Positions 1 to 62,134 of a stretch of 64,000 bases of DNA are shown here, in pieces (within the stretch, counting starts at the first letter, position 1; every line of letters begins with the position of its first letter). Both the position numbers and the translations under genes were made by a program. Origin of the DNA: Imbricaverruca yamaguchii (lineage: Eukaryota; Arthropoda; Thecostraca; Neoverrucidae). The notes below the pieces were generated by a model. That model saw only the letters and a list, made by a program, of their open reading frames with translations. It ran no database searches and was not told the origin of the DNA. The stretch covers positions 2,034,001 through 2,098,000 of the forward strand of contig JAOTOL010001598.1 in assembly GCA_034440575.1 (NCBI GenBank), written 5' to 3'.

Positions 1-917
1 GGTCAGATTTATTTTTGTTTGCAACCGTTGTGATAGCAAGCACTTGTATCCTATATGACTTGGGGCTCCCTCAAGATATCCATCATAACCTGCTCGGACG
101 GTGCTCTCATCGCTGTTTTTTCGACTTACACTGCCACATTGCTGTTCCGGACATATATAATATAGAACTTTTTCACATTGCCTGCTTTCCTCTTGATGGT
201 TCAACGGAAGTTGTCAAATTTGCAACAGAAGCCACACTTGAATGCGCACAATTGTATAGCTAGCCGGAGTTCATAATCGCGAGAGAGCAATGTTGTGATC
301 AGTGGTGGATCTAGGAATTGTCATGGGGCACTTGTCTGGAGGGGCGCCATTTCTTTGGAGCCGCGCCACTGCGAAAGCACCTGGAGGGGCGCCTCTGGCT
401 GCAAAATTCGATGGGACGGGTTGCACTCGGACCTTCCTCAAAGTGGATGTCTTTTTATTTCATTTGGGTCGCCTCGGCCGAAAAATTTGAGCGAGTTCAC
501 CAGAACCTTTTCAGAGTCTTTTCCCGTCCTAAGGGACGCCACCATCCACGTGGGGTTGCATGCTCTCAGTGCCAAACCCTTTATCCACCCTGGTTGTCAT
601 TGTATCGAAATGTGTCCCCATAAAACAGTAAATCATGGGAAAGGTAATTAATTGCATGTCCATGTATCCTACTATAAAATCATCGTCCAATATTTTATAT
701 TTTCCTGCAACAAGAAGGCAACGTTTAACATACAGCATTGCTCTATGGTCATCGTGAAATCGGGTCCAGCACATGCGACATAAAGCTAGATGCTCATAAA
801 CAGTGAAGCTTATGAACACCTAGATGTATATACGAGGTACCTAGATGCGTACCTCGTAAGTATACGTGATACGCCTCTACGTGCTTTTACCACTACGGTT
901 CCGCTTCTGTCTTCGTC
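1..917. other. anonymous sequence, no supported gene
   Basis: Mixed-composition DNA with short open frames in several phases and no recognisable protein motif or RNA gene. A short duplication of TAC/GAGGTACCTAGATG type occurs at about 825-865. I see nothing else that can be named. Confidence 0.5.
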
Positions 918-1400
918 ATGGTCATGGTGAACGCGCATTCGCATCTCCAACACCACGATACAGCCATCGCGCCAGTCACCACAAGGCATCGAACTGCAAC
1001 TCCTCAAAAAGGAGATGTGCAGCCCGTGATGGGCCGCATCCCGCCGCCGAACCCAATTTTACCAAGTGGGCATACGGGGGAGGGGGGGGAGGAGGTGCGT
1101 CGGAATGCGGCAGCTCACAGCGTGCCACACACAGCAACACCACAACACTTATGCAACATCATGTCAACCGCTAAAATCTTCACCCCCACAACCGCACCCT
1201 CCCACGCCGGGAGCAGCGACGCAGCGACGCTCTCCACACCTAAACCCACACCCCCTCCAACACCAGCTCCCACTCACCCTGGCATCCCACCAGCAGCCAG
1301 CTCCCGGAGCCCGGCACACCTCCCTCCTCAACGCCACGCTGACCGTCGTCTCCACCGCCCCTCCGATCCCCGGCTCCAACGCCTCACCGATCTTCGGCTC

Positions 1401-2079
1401 CACCGCCGTACCATCCCTCAACCTCACCGCCGTACTATCCCTCAACCTCACCGCCGTACCATCCCTCAACCTCACCGCCGTACTATCCCTCAACCTCACC
1501 GCCGTACCATCCCTCAACCTCACCGCCGTACTATCCCTCAACCTCACCGCCGTACCATCCCTCAACCTCACCGCCGTACTATCCCTCAACCTCACCGCCG
1601 TACTATCCCTCAACCTCACCGCCGTACCATCCCTCAACCTCACCGCCGTACTATCCCTCAGCCTCACCGCCGTACCATCCCTCAACCTCACCGCCGTACC
1701 ATCCCTCAGCCTCACCGCCGTACTATCCCTCAACCTCACCGCCGTACCATCCCTCAACCTTACCGCTGTACTATCCCTCAATCTCACCGCCGTACTATCC
1801 GTCAACCTCACCGCCATGCCATCCCTCAACCTCACCGCCGTACCATCCCTCAACCTCACCGCCGTACCATCCCTCAACCTCACCGCCGTACCATCCCTCC
1901 TCAGCCTCACCGCCGTACTATCCCTCAGCCTCACCGCCGTACTATCCCTCAGCCTCACCGGCGTACTATCCCTCAACCTCACCGCCGTATCATCCCTCAA
2001 CCTCACCGCCGTACCATCCCTCAGCCTCACCGCCGTACTATCCGTCAGCCTCACCGCCGTACTATCCGTCACCGCCCAC
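1401..2079 (+). repeat. 24-bp minisatellite, about 28 copies
   Basis: Tandem units of the form ACCATCCCTCAACCTCACCG plus CCGT, alternating ACCATCC and ACTATCC. Variants (CAGCC for CAACC, CCGTC for CCCTC) are scattered, and one CTC insertion occurs near 1900. The period is a multiple of three, so all frames stay open. Confidence 0.95.
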
Positions 2080-2265
2080 CATTCCTTCCCACGCCACCCC
2101 ACATCGCACATGTCCTCTTCCCACACCCACTCCATTTCAGACCCAGACCTTTCTCATATCCTCTCTACCTCGGATCGGGCCTCCTCCCACACCCCCTCCA
2201 CCGCGGACCAAGCCTCCCACACCTACCCCACCATGGACCAGGCCCCCTCCCCTCCCATCCCACCA

Positions 2266-2431
2266 CAGACCCGGCCTAAGCACACCACCATCCCACCTCT
2301 GGCACGGCCTCCCACATCCGCCCCATACCATCCCACCCCAGCACTCCACAGACCCGGCCTAAGCACACCACCATCCCACCTCTGGCACGGCCTCCCACAT
2401 CCGCCCCATACCATCCCACCCCAGCACTCCT
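2266..2431 (+). repeat. 83-bp direct duplication
   Basis: Two near-identical adjacent copies (2266-2348 and 2349-2431) beginning CAGACCCGGCCTAAGCACAC, within the C-rich region. They differ mainly at the last few bases. Confidence 0.9.
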
Positions 2432-2889
2432 CAGACCCAGCTCCGGTCTCCATCCTATCCCCACCGGTACCCACCCACCCCAACGGTAACCACCCATCCT
2501 CACCGGTACCCACCCATCCCCCACCGGTACCCACCTATCGCCACGGGTCCTGGCCTTACCTCTTCGCTACACCGCCTCCAACCGGCCAGGACCTTCCCCG
2601 CCACCCTGACGCCTTCCCATCACTGCCTCCTCCGAACCCTTGGCCCCTGCCGCACCCATCCGGCCGGCGCAAACCAAGGCCTAGACCCAAGGCCACCACA
2701 GTATCCACATAAGCCTTCCACAAGTCCACAGCCATCCCAGCCTCCACACATAACTCAACAGGACCCGTGCGTCCAAATCCAGGCCACCACCCCTGCTTGA
2801 GTCATCTCCCACCCTCTCTCCGTCCACCTGTTCAACCTTGCTCCCCATCACGACACCGACACCGTCCCAGTATAAGAGCACCAACAGTC

Positions 2890-5060
2890 ACTAAACGAGT
2901 TCGGCAGTGGGACTTGCTCTACAGTGGAACACCGGCGGCCTTTCAGGCAAGTTCGTAGAATCAAAGCCGGAATTCCTGGGACAAAAGCCATTCCTAGCCA
3001 CGCTCCAAGAACCTTTCGATACTTTGATTCCAATTCGGACACAATTCCGGGTTACACTTGGCATGCCCATAACGTAAACGGTCCACTTCGGAAATGGGGC
3101 GCAGCCATACTTATCGTTTATCGCTAATGGCATGCCTCATCGTTGAGTAATGTTTAAATACTTCCCTGAACTGCGTCAATATTGCCAATTACCAAACCAG
3201 AGTAATCACCTACACCTTTCACCATCAGCTGAAACCTCCACACCACAAGATTAAGCGACTTACTGCTTCAAGCTCCCCCAACAGTTCTCATTATGGAAGA
3301 CTTTCATAGCTACCTAAAATTATCCAAACTAACTTGAATAATTAACGAAACACACCTGGTACACTAGGAGGACCGATCGAACGTACACTAGAGGACCCGA
3401 AATTCACCAGTTTATTTCGGACCATATCTTAGCACTCCTAAACACCGAGGCGGTCACCCAATGCAGCTCAGAATTAGGAGAATCGGACAGTTGCATTGCT
3501 GAACGTGTTGCTCCCAGCAGTTAAGGTCACTATTTGATTGGTCTGTTGCAGACGTTCCCTGGCTGAGCGGCCACTACCGAATTACAATTAGGCTCAACAC
3601 AAACGCTACCCACCACAGTGAGTTATTCTGACCATCTTGGAACTTGAAATGGGCGGACTGGGCGAAATTTGAGGATCAGGTGGGCATGAACCTAGCAACT
3701 TCAGAGATCTGCGAAATCGAGACAATCCTCGGGGCCATGAACTCAGCAGCACAAGACTCAGTTCCTAAAAACAACCAACCTATGAAAAAGGCATTCACGC
3801 CATGCTGGATTACGGTTACGGATTGTCAAAGGACAATCGCCGCACGGTGCCGTGCTCACAAACAGTGCAAAAGCTCCATGGGCGAAGCACTTCCATCAGC
3901 ATGCAGACAATCTCAAAAAGACCGCCGGCACGCAATTCAAAAAGCACACCAAAGCTTTTTCCTCTCAATTAAATAGGTTCACCCCGACCGGCAGAATATA
4001 GGGCCTGATGAAGCGTTTCAACTTGAAACGCCCACTGCCAGGCCCCTCACTGCAGTCGACGGTGAAAGGACAACACATTACTGACCCGCAACAAGTCGAG
4101 ACCACTTTAAATTACACTACGCCAGGGAATCTGGCAACAACAACTACGACAACACTATAGCAAGCGCTCTAGGCGTTTTTTCCACCAAAACACATTTTAG
4201 TTCTAACAACACAGAAGTGTACAGCCAAGTTTTTACTATGTACGGATTGCACCTTTCCCTCAGCAAGTGGGGAAGCACGCCAGTAGGCCGAACGAAATCC
4301 AAGGCCATTTTTTTAAACACATGAGCAAAAATTATCTGACGTACTTACTAGCTAACATTAATGATCTGTACCAAAGCGACTCCATTCCCGCCTCCTGGCC
4401 GGAAAGCGGAGTCATTCCATTATCAGAGCCACACAAAGATCACTCCACCCCAAAAGGTTATACTCCCATCTCACTTACTAGCTGCGCTAGTAAGCTACTC
4501 GAGCGCATGGGCAACACACGATTAAGACATTTTCAGACACACAACCTACTCGACAAATTACAGTGCGCCTTTCAGCGTCAAAAATCAACTACGATCAATC
4601 TCATTAGACTAGTGCACGGCATCATAAGTGGTCTATGCATCAAATGCATAACAATAGCTGCCTACCTAGACATTACTGCCGCATTCGACCGCGTTCACAA
4701 GTCCGCACTAACACACAAACTCCACAAGACAAACTTACACGGACACATGGCACACTTCATTCTCAGCTCCTTTACAGATAGAATTCGTAAGGTCCGATGC
4801 GGCGGTGTCACATAAAATCAACACCTCAAGAACAGGGTCTGGCACAGGGGAGCGTGTTCTCGCCGAGACTCTTCATCATCGTAATTAACGACAGAATTGC
4901 TGATCACAGACACTACACTGCTGTACGCATTTTTCGCGGGACGACATAGCCATTCGGGCAGTAGCAATATAATTATTAAAAGTTGTGGCGCTACCACATT
5001 AAAATCAAATCTATAAAAACAATCTGCTTTGCCCCTGACAGAAACGACAAGAGCCGATTC
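2890..5060 (+). mobile_element. decayed non-LTR retrotransposon (Jockey-like LINE), ORF2 remnants
   Basis: Broken plus-strand frames follow the order of a LINE ORF2. Endonuclease start at about 2907: VGLALQWNTGGLSGKFVESK, then FLATLQEPFDTL and later GPLRKWGAAILIV, compare the usual QWNxxGL...LQE...GGGVAILI. Linker: 3644-3976 (AAQDSVPKNNQPM...). Reverse transcriptase: 4267-4815, with SIPASWPESGVIPL, GYTPISLTSCASKLLERM, a QCAFQRQKSTTINLI segment (usually QxGFRxxxST) and AAYLDITAAFDRV. It continues in another frame as QEQGLAQGSVFSPRLFIIVI and a damaged YADD block near 4925. Stops and frameshifts make it inactive. The 5' end is placed by the first motif and the 3' end by loss of similarity. Confidence 0.8.
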
Positions 5061-6879
5061 GTGATGTATGGGTCTTCTGCTGGTTAGCGGTGACTTTGGG
5101 CGCTTTGCATATTTCTGTATGCGAGTCATTCTTCACTCAACATGTTCTCAGCGCACTTGCTGATAAAGAATCATCTAGCCAAAAAGCGAACGGAGACGCC
5201 AATTTTTGTGGTAGGGGGCATTACCAGCATCCTTCTGGTCTCAATTTTGGAGTGGCGCCTGCAAGCCTTTCCCTTTCCACCTTGATCTACATCTTCCTTG
5301 GCCTCCAGCTTCTTGAGAATACCATGTGTTGGAGATCGAGATATTGCCAAATGTAAAAAGCATCTGATAACATCTGCTTTTGGCAAAAAGGGGAGTTGTT
5401 CTCCCAAGCTCGTATATTTGTCATACTGGTTGCTTCCTAAACTCTGGCATACTGGTTGCTTAAGGCGTCCATGATGAATGAGTTGTGCTATTGGCCCCAT
5501 CTTTTGTATGCATATATTAAGCATCGGTTATATAACGTACAGTTTTGTCCAGGTATACCTAACCAGCTTCATTTGAGATATGCAGTGTTGCGTTTCGTTC
5601 AAATCAATAGTGACAACTGTTATTATGAGTTGTGAAAGTGACGATAATGAATCATATGAGGTTCAAAAGGGTTCAGCGATCCACCCATTCGGAATATCGA
5701 AGCAATACTGTAGCGGAGCGCGTCCACTAGCCATCTAGCGGCCGGCTGAAGACTCAGCCATTACTGAGCGCGCGCCCGCCATCTAGCGGCTAAAAACTAG
5801 TCATTCCCTCTTTTGACGCTAGATGTCAGTGTAGTGATTGTACTCATCCAGGTCCGTTTCAACTCGTTTCTCCGCTCGTCTCCAATGCTTTGTGTCCAGT
5901 AGCCATCTGACATGATAGACTTCCACTTCATTGAGCCAACTTACCTGTGTGCTTAACTCGCTTGCATTTGCTTTTCCATAGCTGCGTACTAGTACTTAGT
6001 GTCTTAGCTATAACATACTGTGTTTTCTAGTCCGCATGAATTGTCGCTACGGAATGTCTCCTTCTAACCTAGGGGAGGCGTCCGGGCCGCACTGAGGGAA
6101 GGGTACAGCCAAGCTGTGCACCTTCCAGGCGTTATTTGGCAACGTCTCCCTGTGGCTTTCACAGATCCTTGACGCCTATCCACACATCCACACACACCTA
6201 GGCGCTACAATACAATTAATTGTACACGGCGTGCTGCAAAAAGTCGTAAGTCGAACAAACTGTTCAAGATGCGATAGAGTATTCATTCGAAAGCGCATGC
6301 AACTGTAAGTAAGATCGTATATTTGTGATATCATACAATCGAGACTATCCGAGAAAGATTGCAAGTACGTTTTTCATACAGGTAGGTGCACTACATTAAA
6401 TATTACCGGTTTTCACTTTCGAGGAAAGTATCTGCTGAATGGCTGAAATTGAATTGGATGTTTGTTTTTTTTGCGGTGTTGCGGTGTTCAAGAAAAGTCT
6501 TAAAAATGTATCTGGGACAAGAACATGTGTGTTATAAATGTTCTCGCTCACACAGTTGCGTGTGTGATAACATTAACAACAGACGGACAGACAAACCGAG
6601 AAGCACAACAACAGAGCACAGACAGCTTCGCTCGGGCAAAACGGTGCTCAGATATCCCCTGTATATCACTTGGCGCGTCAGCGGGCATGCCTCACTTGAG
6701 GTGTCGGCCATTGCACATCACGACCGCCTTGAGCAGACGCGAGGAGTATCGGGGTACGCAGCACTGGGCCGCCCCGGTTGTTCCCGGAGGCGGCGAAAGT
6801 CTGTATGTGCCGACTCGCTCTTCTGCTCGGAGAACAATCCGAGGCGGTAGTTGTGACGCCGACGGAACTCGCTGACGTG
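5061..6879. other. anonymous region with a local duplication
   Basis: No gene recognised. At about 5735-5795 a GCCATCTAGCGGC block occurs twice, about 50 bp apart, each near a GAGCGCG motif. Frames at 6386-6875 overlap each other and lack motifs; one is Arg/Ser-rich. The rest is unremarkable AT-balanced sequence. Confidence 0.45.
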
Positions 6880-7257
6880 TCCGTTAGTTATTATAACACT
6901 CGCTTAAGCTTAACGTTAGAACACTCGCTGACGCGTTCGAACACGACGTGAGTCTTCACGTTCACCGACAGAGCAAGCTGCACGTACCGCTTCCGGCACT
7001 CATCTACCGCTGCTTCAAAGACTGGCTCCCGTTCCTTGCTTAAGCTCGTGGTGAGCACTGCGTTGAACGCACGGAGAGTATCGACGGACTGCATGCCGGA
7101 GTACGATCCTGTGCGCTCGAGCATCGCCTGCAGAAGGTGCACCTCTCAGCAGCCTGCCGCAGTGGGAGCCCTCGAACTGGACACCGTGGTAGTCGGACTT
7201 GCTGGTGCCGAGCGCGCCGGCTCTGCGGTCATGATTATCTGTGGGCCAACCCATCAT

Positions 7258-7448
7258 ATCATCAGGCCATCGGGTCCGGGACGAGTAGTCTAGGGGTAAG
7301 TTGCCCGTTTCACAATTGGAATAGTGTGGGTTCGAGTCTCACCTGTCGCTACTCTCATCCCGCGACCAATCAGCGTGAGCGATTGGCGACGCTACATGAC
7401 TCAACGGTCGACGTGTCATAAAACCCATTAACCAACACTAGGGTCATC
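7258..7448 (+). mobile_element. tRNA-derived SINE inserted in the orphan ORF
   Basis: A box A-like TAGTCTAGGGGTAAG at 7287-7301 and a box B-like GGTTCGAGTCTCACC at 7328-7342 are spaced like an internal Pol III promoter. The acceptor stems do not pair, so it is not a working tRNA gene. Near-identical 15-bp direct repeats flank it: GGGCCAACCCATCAT at 7243-7257 and GGGTCAACCCATCAT at 7449-7463, as expected for target-site duplication. A CCAATCAGCG follows box B within the body. Confidence 0.7.
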
Positions 7449-8130
7449 GGGTCAACCCATCATCTGCGGTCATGCTACAACCAGCCTCCTTCAATGCATC
7501 GTCCAACGCTAGGACGAGACGGATGACCACGGCCAGCATGAGGTGGAGCTCCATGGACGGGACTGGGTCTGGGATGCAGGTGCTGTTGCTGAAGCCCACC
7601 AGCTTGTTCGCACAGTTGTTGAACTTTATCGCAGGCAGCTGCTTCCCAATTCGTGCGTAGGCCAAGCGGCGTGCCTGCTGCTGAGGTGCCCAATCCCTCG
7701 GTTGTTCTCAGTGTGGACTGCCCTTGAAGTCCTCCCTTGCTGTCTCGCACTAAGGGCTCGGGAACTTCGAACCAGATGGGCTCCAGAGACCGCGGTCGAT
7801 ATCTACCATCTTCATATCAGTAGCGAGGACGAAGCAGATGTTGTCGGTATTCAGATATTTGTGAGTAGCGCCTGCACGTTGCTGTAGGTTTCTGAAACCT
7901 CTGGAGCGAGGCTGAGGACGAGGGGCTGCTTGTCGCCTATAGAGGTCTGCCTCTCAGCGCCTGCTTCGCATGGGAAGCTTTTCTCCTCACTGTGCTCTGG
8001 CTGTGACTGCTCTTCGAAGATGGCTGGGCATATCTTGAGCATACCCCCACCTCCAGCAACGCCAATGTTCAGCAGGTAGCTGTCGGGGTTGTTGTGAGCC
8101 TTCATCATCGAGCGATGACTTAGTTGATGG

Positions 8131-8180
8131 GATATTTGGACTTAGGGGCGCATCGACTGCAATGGTCATATAGCGTCCAT
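8131..8180 (-). mobile_element. hairpin-tail retroposon fragment, copy 1
   Basis: Plus-strand reading GATATTTGGACTTAGGGGCG, then CATCGACTGCAATGGTCATA and TAGCGTCC. It matches the family GATTATTTGGG-TTAAGGGCGC-TCGACC-GGTCA-TAGCGCC, with partly paired ends (GGGGCGC against GCGTCC). Sense is taken as minus, because other copies end in an A-rich tail on that side. Confidence 0.55.
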
Positions 8181-9064
8181 AAAAATACCGAGCTGATGAG
8201 GTCGTTCAGGTTGTTGCAAAGAATAGCTCGCACCTGCTTTCTGGTTGACTCGCATTTAAGCTTGACATCTATGTCTAGCCAGACAACGTGACGGATTGTT
8301 TTAGGTGCCGCATTGTGTGTCACCAGTGCCTTTGACAGGCCATTCTCGACAGATCCGCGGCCGAAGGTCGATGTGATATATCAGCTGACCCTGATAGCCT
8401 GTCGTGATCTCAGGTTGGGATCCACCTGAAGACCTCTTCAGCCTCTTCAGCGCTAGGAAGACACCGTCTGGAGTCTCTGTCCTGTACGACTCAGTGGATG
8501 CGGCGAGCGTCAATCCCTTGGTAGTTAGCCTGAAGGGTGAGTCCGTTTTTTTTTACCTTGTCTTTTATTACGACTGCCGCCAGCATCTCTGCACCTTTAC
8601 CGTCGGTCGCACTTAGTTGGGCGGCGCTCCTCCTACGATCGCGTATCGTGCAGGCACAGCTGTCTCCCTTTGCCAGCACCGTGAGCCACGCTTGCACGCG
8701 ACCTGAGGACAAAGGACGGGAGTGGCGGTGATGACAAGCGAGCACGACCCTTCTTCTGCTGGGACGGGCAGCCACGACGGCGAGCCACTCGGCACTCGGC
8801 ACAGGAACAGTCAGTGTTCTGCCATGTACCAGTGCTCAACGAATCGTAGGAGAGCTTGTAGGTCTCCGGCAGAACCTGCTGCTTTCCGCTGTCCATCTGC
8901 GCTAGCTTTCTCAGGTAACAGTAGCAGATGCCGATCGGGAAGCGAATGTTAGCAGTGGCATACTTGTTGTTGAAGTGGCGGACGGTTCTAGTCATTGGTA
9001 CGTCGTTCGCCTTCCTATCAGCTTTATTTATACATGCAATGCATGCTTTAGTTCGGTTTTCCAC

Positions 9065-9831
9065 AGGGTATAGGTGCGAGTGCGGCGTAGTTAATCATCA
9101 AAACTAGCAAAACTTAATATCCTGAGATCACATCTACTTGAGCAGGTACACTGGGGAAAGGGGACAAAATCCGCGATAGGTACGTAAAACATAATAGCAG
9201 ACACAACGTTGTTAAAGTTTGAATGTGTATGGCGCGCTATGACTAGTATGGCACCTAAATGACTGAGAAATTATGCGCATACGCCACCAATGACTGGTAT
9301 ATATGCAAACACATACTGCATAGCGTAAAATCATAATACGACAGACTAGTCATCAAGAACAGAAATAGGCATATTTACAATTTTTTCTCATTGATGTCGA
9401 CTTTTACGACTCGCACTGAGACTGATTCTCAATCTTTTTTTGTTGTTAGCACATACGTAATATCACCACGAAAAGGGATACTGAGGTAATTAAACATATG
9501 CCACAATTAGAAGCGAATATCCATATCAACATTCAACACATGCCTGTACGAAAAAACGGATGTATATTTTTTTCTTAAGAAATCCCTAACTACGAGTTTA
9601 AAAACGCACCATCTCATACAGAATTGCGTATCCTTCCGAATGATACCTACATCATCGAAATCGTCACTAACGATACATTTTGTTCGCCTTGCGGTTTCTT
9701 CCAGCACGCCGTGCGAGTTCCCGTCACTTGTTGCCTCCTGGTATCTACTATTGCATTTGACGACACCTGTACATTGTGACATTATATACGTTGCGGAGCA
9801 CAATTTTGCATGCTTTCCGTTCTTTCGGGCA
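9065..9831. other. AT-rich spacer between orphan ORF and lilli 3' end
   Basis: AT-rich sequence with short open frames in both strands and no recognisable motif. A TTTATT at about 9026, inside the orphan ORF start, is too far to be lilli's likely poly(A) site. Confidence 0.45.
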
Positions 9832-9890
9832 TGATGATTATTGGGGTTTTAGGGTGCGTCAACCCATGTGGATTATATTGCTTCTTTGGG
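9832..9890 (-). mobile_element. hairpin-tail retroposon fragment, copy 2
   Basis: GATGATTATTGGGGTTTTAG, GGTGCGTCAACCCATGTGGA and TTATATTGC, near-identical to the copy at 54665. The GGGTGC arm is present but the opposite GCACCC arm has decayed. It lies just past the probable lilli poly(A) signal. Confidence 0.6.
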
Positions 9891-9959
9891 TCATCATAGG
9901 TGGCCATCTCACTCCTGTGATTTTCCCGCTGTCCCAACTAACAAGCACAGTACCACATC

Positions 9960-11134
9960 ATACACGTTTATTAGGGTGCAGACTGCGGATGAAAATGATC
10001 CAACATAGTCATTCATTTGTCGCCGACATCACGTTACACAACCCGGCACACACAACTATGCACTCTGTACAAAAATACCTGCCCGACGGGCCAGTGGCGG
10101 CCCGACAACCAACCACGCGTGCAAGCATTAACAAGCAAAATAAATACAGGGCGGCGCGGTCCGAGTAGGCCGCCGCTCATATCTAATATATTCATCTTCG
10201 TCCGACGGTGTGACATGACTGGGCGCGCGCGCCGCCACACGACGCCGACGGCGCGCCGTGCGAGCCCGCTGCGGCGGCGCCGCACAGGCTGGCACGTGAC
10301 GCCGCGCGTCCACAGCGGCGGCCGGCGAGCGCGCCGGGCGCCGGGCCGAGCCACCGGGCGCGGGCGGACGACAGCGCCGGCCCGCGGCCCGGCCGGCCGC
10401 CCGCGTGAAAGGAGTGCATTCGATGGAGTCGTTGCGTTCGGCAGCTGCCTCGGCGGGCAATGGAAGGTGGGCAGGCACTAGTTGCATGGTGCGGGTAACA
10501 CATCACCAGGGCCTAACAACGGGAGGGGAGGCACCGGCCCGCTTCGGGCTTGGCGGACGCGACGGCGGCAGATCGGAGTGTGACCTGGCGACAGCTGGCA
10601 CCGGCACGTGATGAGAAAAGTGGCAACAACCGGTACAAAAATACACACACACACCGTCCGTCCGGCAGGCTGTCGGCCCTAGCTGACCGGAAAAGTGCGA
10701 GTACTCCGACGACGGAAACACCGGTCGTGTGCGGAAGGACGAGGAAGCGGAAGTTTGTGTGGGTGTCGCCAGGGCGCGGGGTCGTCACACTGGCTAACAC
10801 TCTGTACAAAACTGGGGTCGAAAATAGAGAGCGCCGCTCAGGCTGGCAGCCCGGCGCGCGCCTTTGGATAGAGAGCAGAGAAAGACGCAGACGTGGCGCG
10901 CCGTGCCGCGGCGAGCCCACGCGGCGCGCACACACCCTGTAACACCATTTTGATTGGCCCCGGCCGGCGCGGGCGCGCGGAAGACGGTCCCGCGGCGGCG
11001 GCGGCGGCGGCCGGGACTCGGCGCGAGTCGTGCGTACGTCGCGTGGCACGTCCGGAACACGCGGCTGGACGCCGGCACCCATGGCACTACGGCCCGCCGG
11101 CGCGGCGGAGTAACAGAACAAAGTGTCGGCGCCA
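9960..11134 (-). other. lilli: probable lilli 3' UTR, GC-rich
   Basis: The stretch after the lilli stop is very GC- and CpG-rich from about 11100 to 10150, with GGC/GCG runs, then becomes AT-richer. No further AFF-like coding follows. It could end at an AATAAA (minus strand) at 9967-9972, giving a 3' UTR of about 1.17 kb. Overlapping open frames here are by-products of the composition. Confidence 0.4.
9967..9972 (-). terminator. candidate poly(A) signal AATAAA for lilli
   Basis: AATAAA on the minus strand, followed within about 40 bases by a GT-rich stretch (TGTGGTACTGTGCTTGTTAG) that would serve as the downstream element. It is the first exact AATAAA that I found after the lilli stop codon. 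Confidence 0.35.
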
Positions 11135-61733
<50,599 letters not shown>

Positions 61734-62134
61734 CTCGGAAATTGTGTGGAAAAGGTCACGTCACGGGCACCGAGTTCACACCACAAGCCAGCATACTTGG
61801 TCCTACTTGCATCTTTCACTGTGCTTAACCACTTGCATTCTGGAGATTGCGATGCTTCTACAAGTAGTAAGCTCATTTAGTTCCCAAGTTTCACGGTGCA
61901 AGCGTGGAGCCGCACGGGACCAGCATTGCTTCCCATAGCTGGACGCGTGACATGGGTGATTTATTGATTATTTGGGCTTAAGGGCGCGCCGAGTGACATG
62001 GGTGTACACGCGTTTTAATTAAATCATTAATGGCAGAGTTGGACGCTATTTATTCACCCCTGACGTCCAAATCGGAATGATCCCGGACACACTGCAGTCA
62101 GCCTGCCGGCCGCGGTCAAGCGGTCGGGTCAGTC
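61734..62134 (-). other. sequence upstream of lilli exon a
   Basis: Presumed intron. The frame of exon a stays open to 61876 but has no family motif beyond the chosen acceptor. A truncated hairpin-tail insertion is at 61959-61992. Confidence 0.45.
61959..61992 (-). mobile_element. hairpin-tail retroposon fragment, copy 10, 34 bp with target-site duplication
   Basis: Only the tail end of the family is present (ATTTATTGATTATTTGGGCT, TAAGGGCGCGCCGA). It sits between two exact 12-bp repeats GTGACATGGGTG at 61947-61958 and 61993-62004. This is what a severely 5'-truncated retroposition product looks like. Confidence 0.65.

Larger units (their letters stand above)
918..2720 (+). other. C-rich low-stop region with long open frames, probably non-coding
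   Basis: The plus strand is extremely C-rich, and two long frames (918-2279 and 1066-2712) stay open across the 24-bp repeat and beyond it. The frame to 2712 reads as Pro/His/Ser/Thr-rich sequence with no domain, signal peptide or Cys pattern. An overlapping minus frame is also open, as expected of a repeat whose period is a multiple of three. A proline-rich protein cannot be fully excluded because the frame runs about 640 bp past the repeat. Confidence 0.5.
6880..9064 (-). pseudogene. frame-broken intronless ORF of an uncharacterised, mobile-element-like family
   Basis: Minus-strand fragments in several frames fit one protein in order. N-terminus from 9064: KACIACINKADRKANDVPM...RFPIGICYCYLRKL and NTDCSCAECRVA, a Cys-rich module with CxxC-type pairs. 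Then GAEMLAAVVIKDKVKKNGLT (near 8560), NNPDSYLLNIGVAGGGGMLK and ICPAIFEE (8090-8030), PVPSMELHLMLAVVI (about 7550), SKSDYHGVQFEGSHCGRLL (about 7180), and AFNAVLTTSLSKEREPVFEA with SVNVKTHVVFERVSE (7065-6930). From memory this motif order recurs in many-copy intronless ORFs of invertebrate genomes with no known activity; I infer a transposable-element origin. At least three frameshifts and a SINE insertion disable this copy. Confidence 0.6.

Noticed and set aside
918..2712. Open frames of 453 and 548 codons on the plus strand and 323 on the minus
   Set aside because: They are driven by a 24-bp repeat and extreme C-richness, overlap each other, and show no domain or splice context. Listed only as a low-stop region.
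7271..7350. Functional tRNA gene
   Set aside because: Internal boxes are present but the acceptor and anticodon stems do not pair properly, and the block sits in a SINE with target-site duplications.
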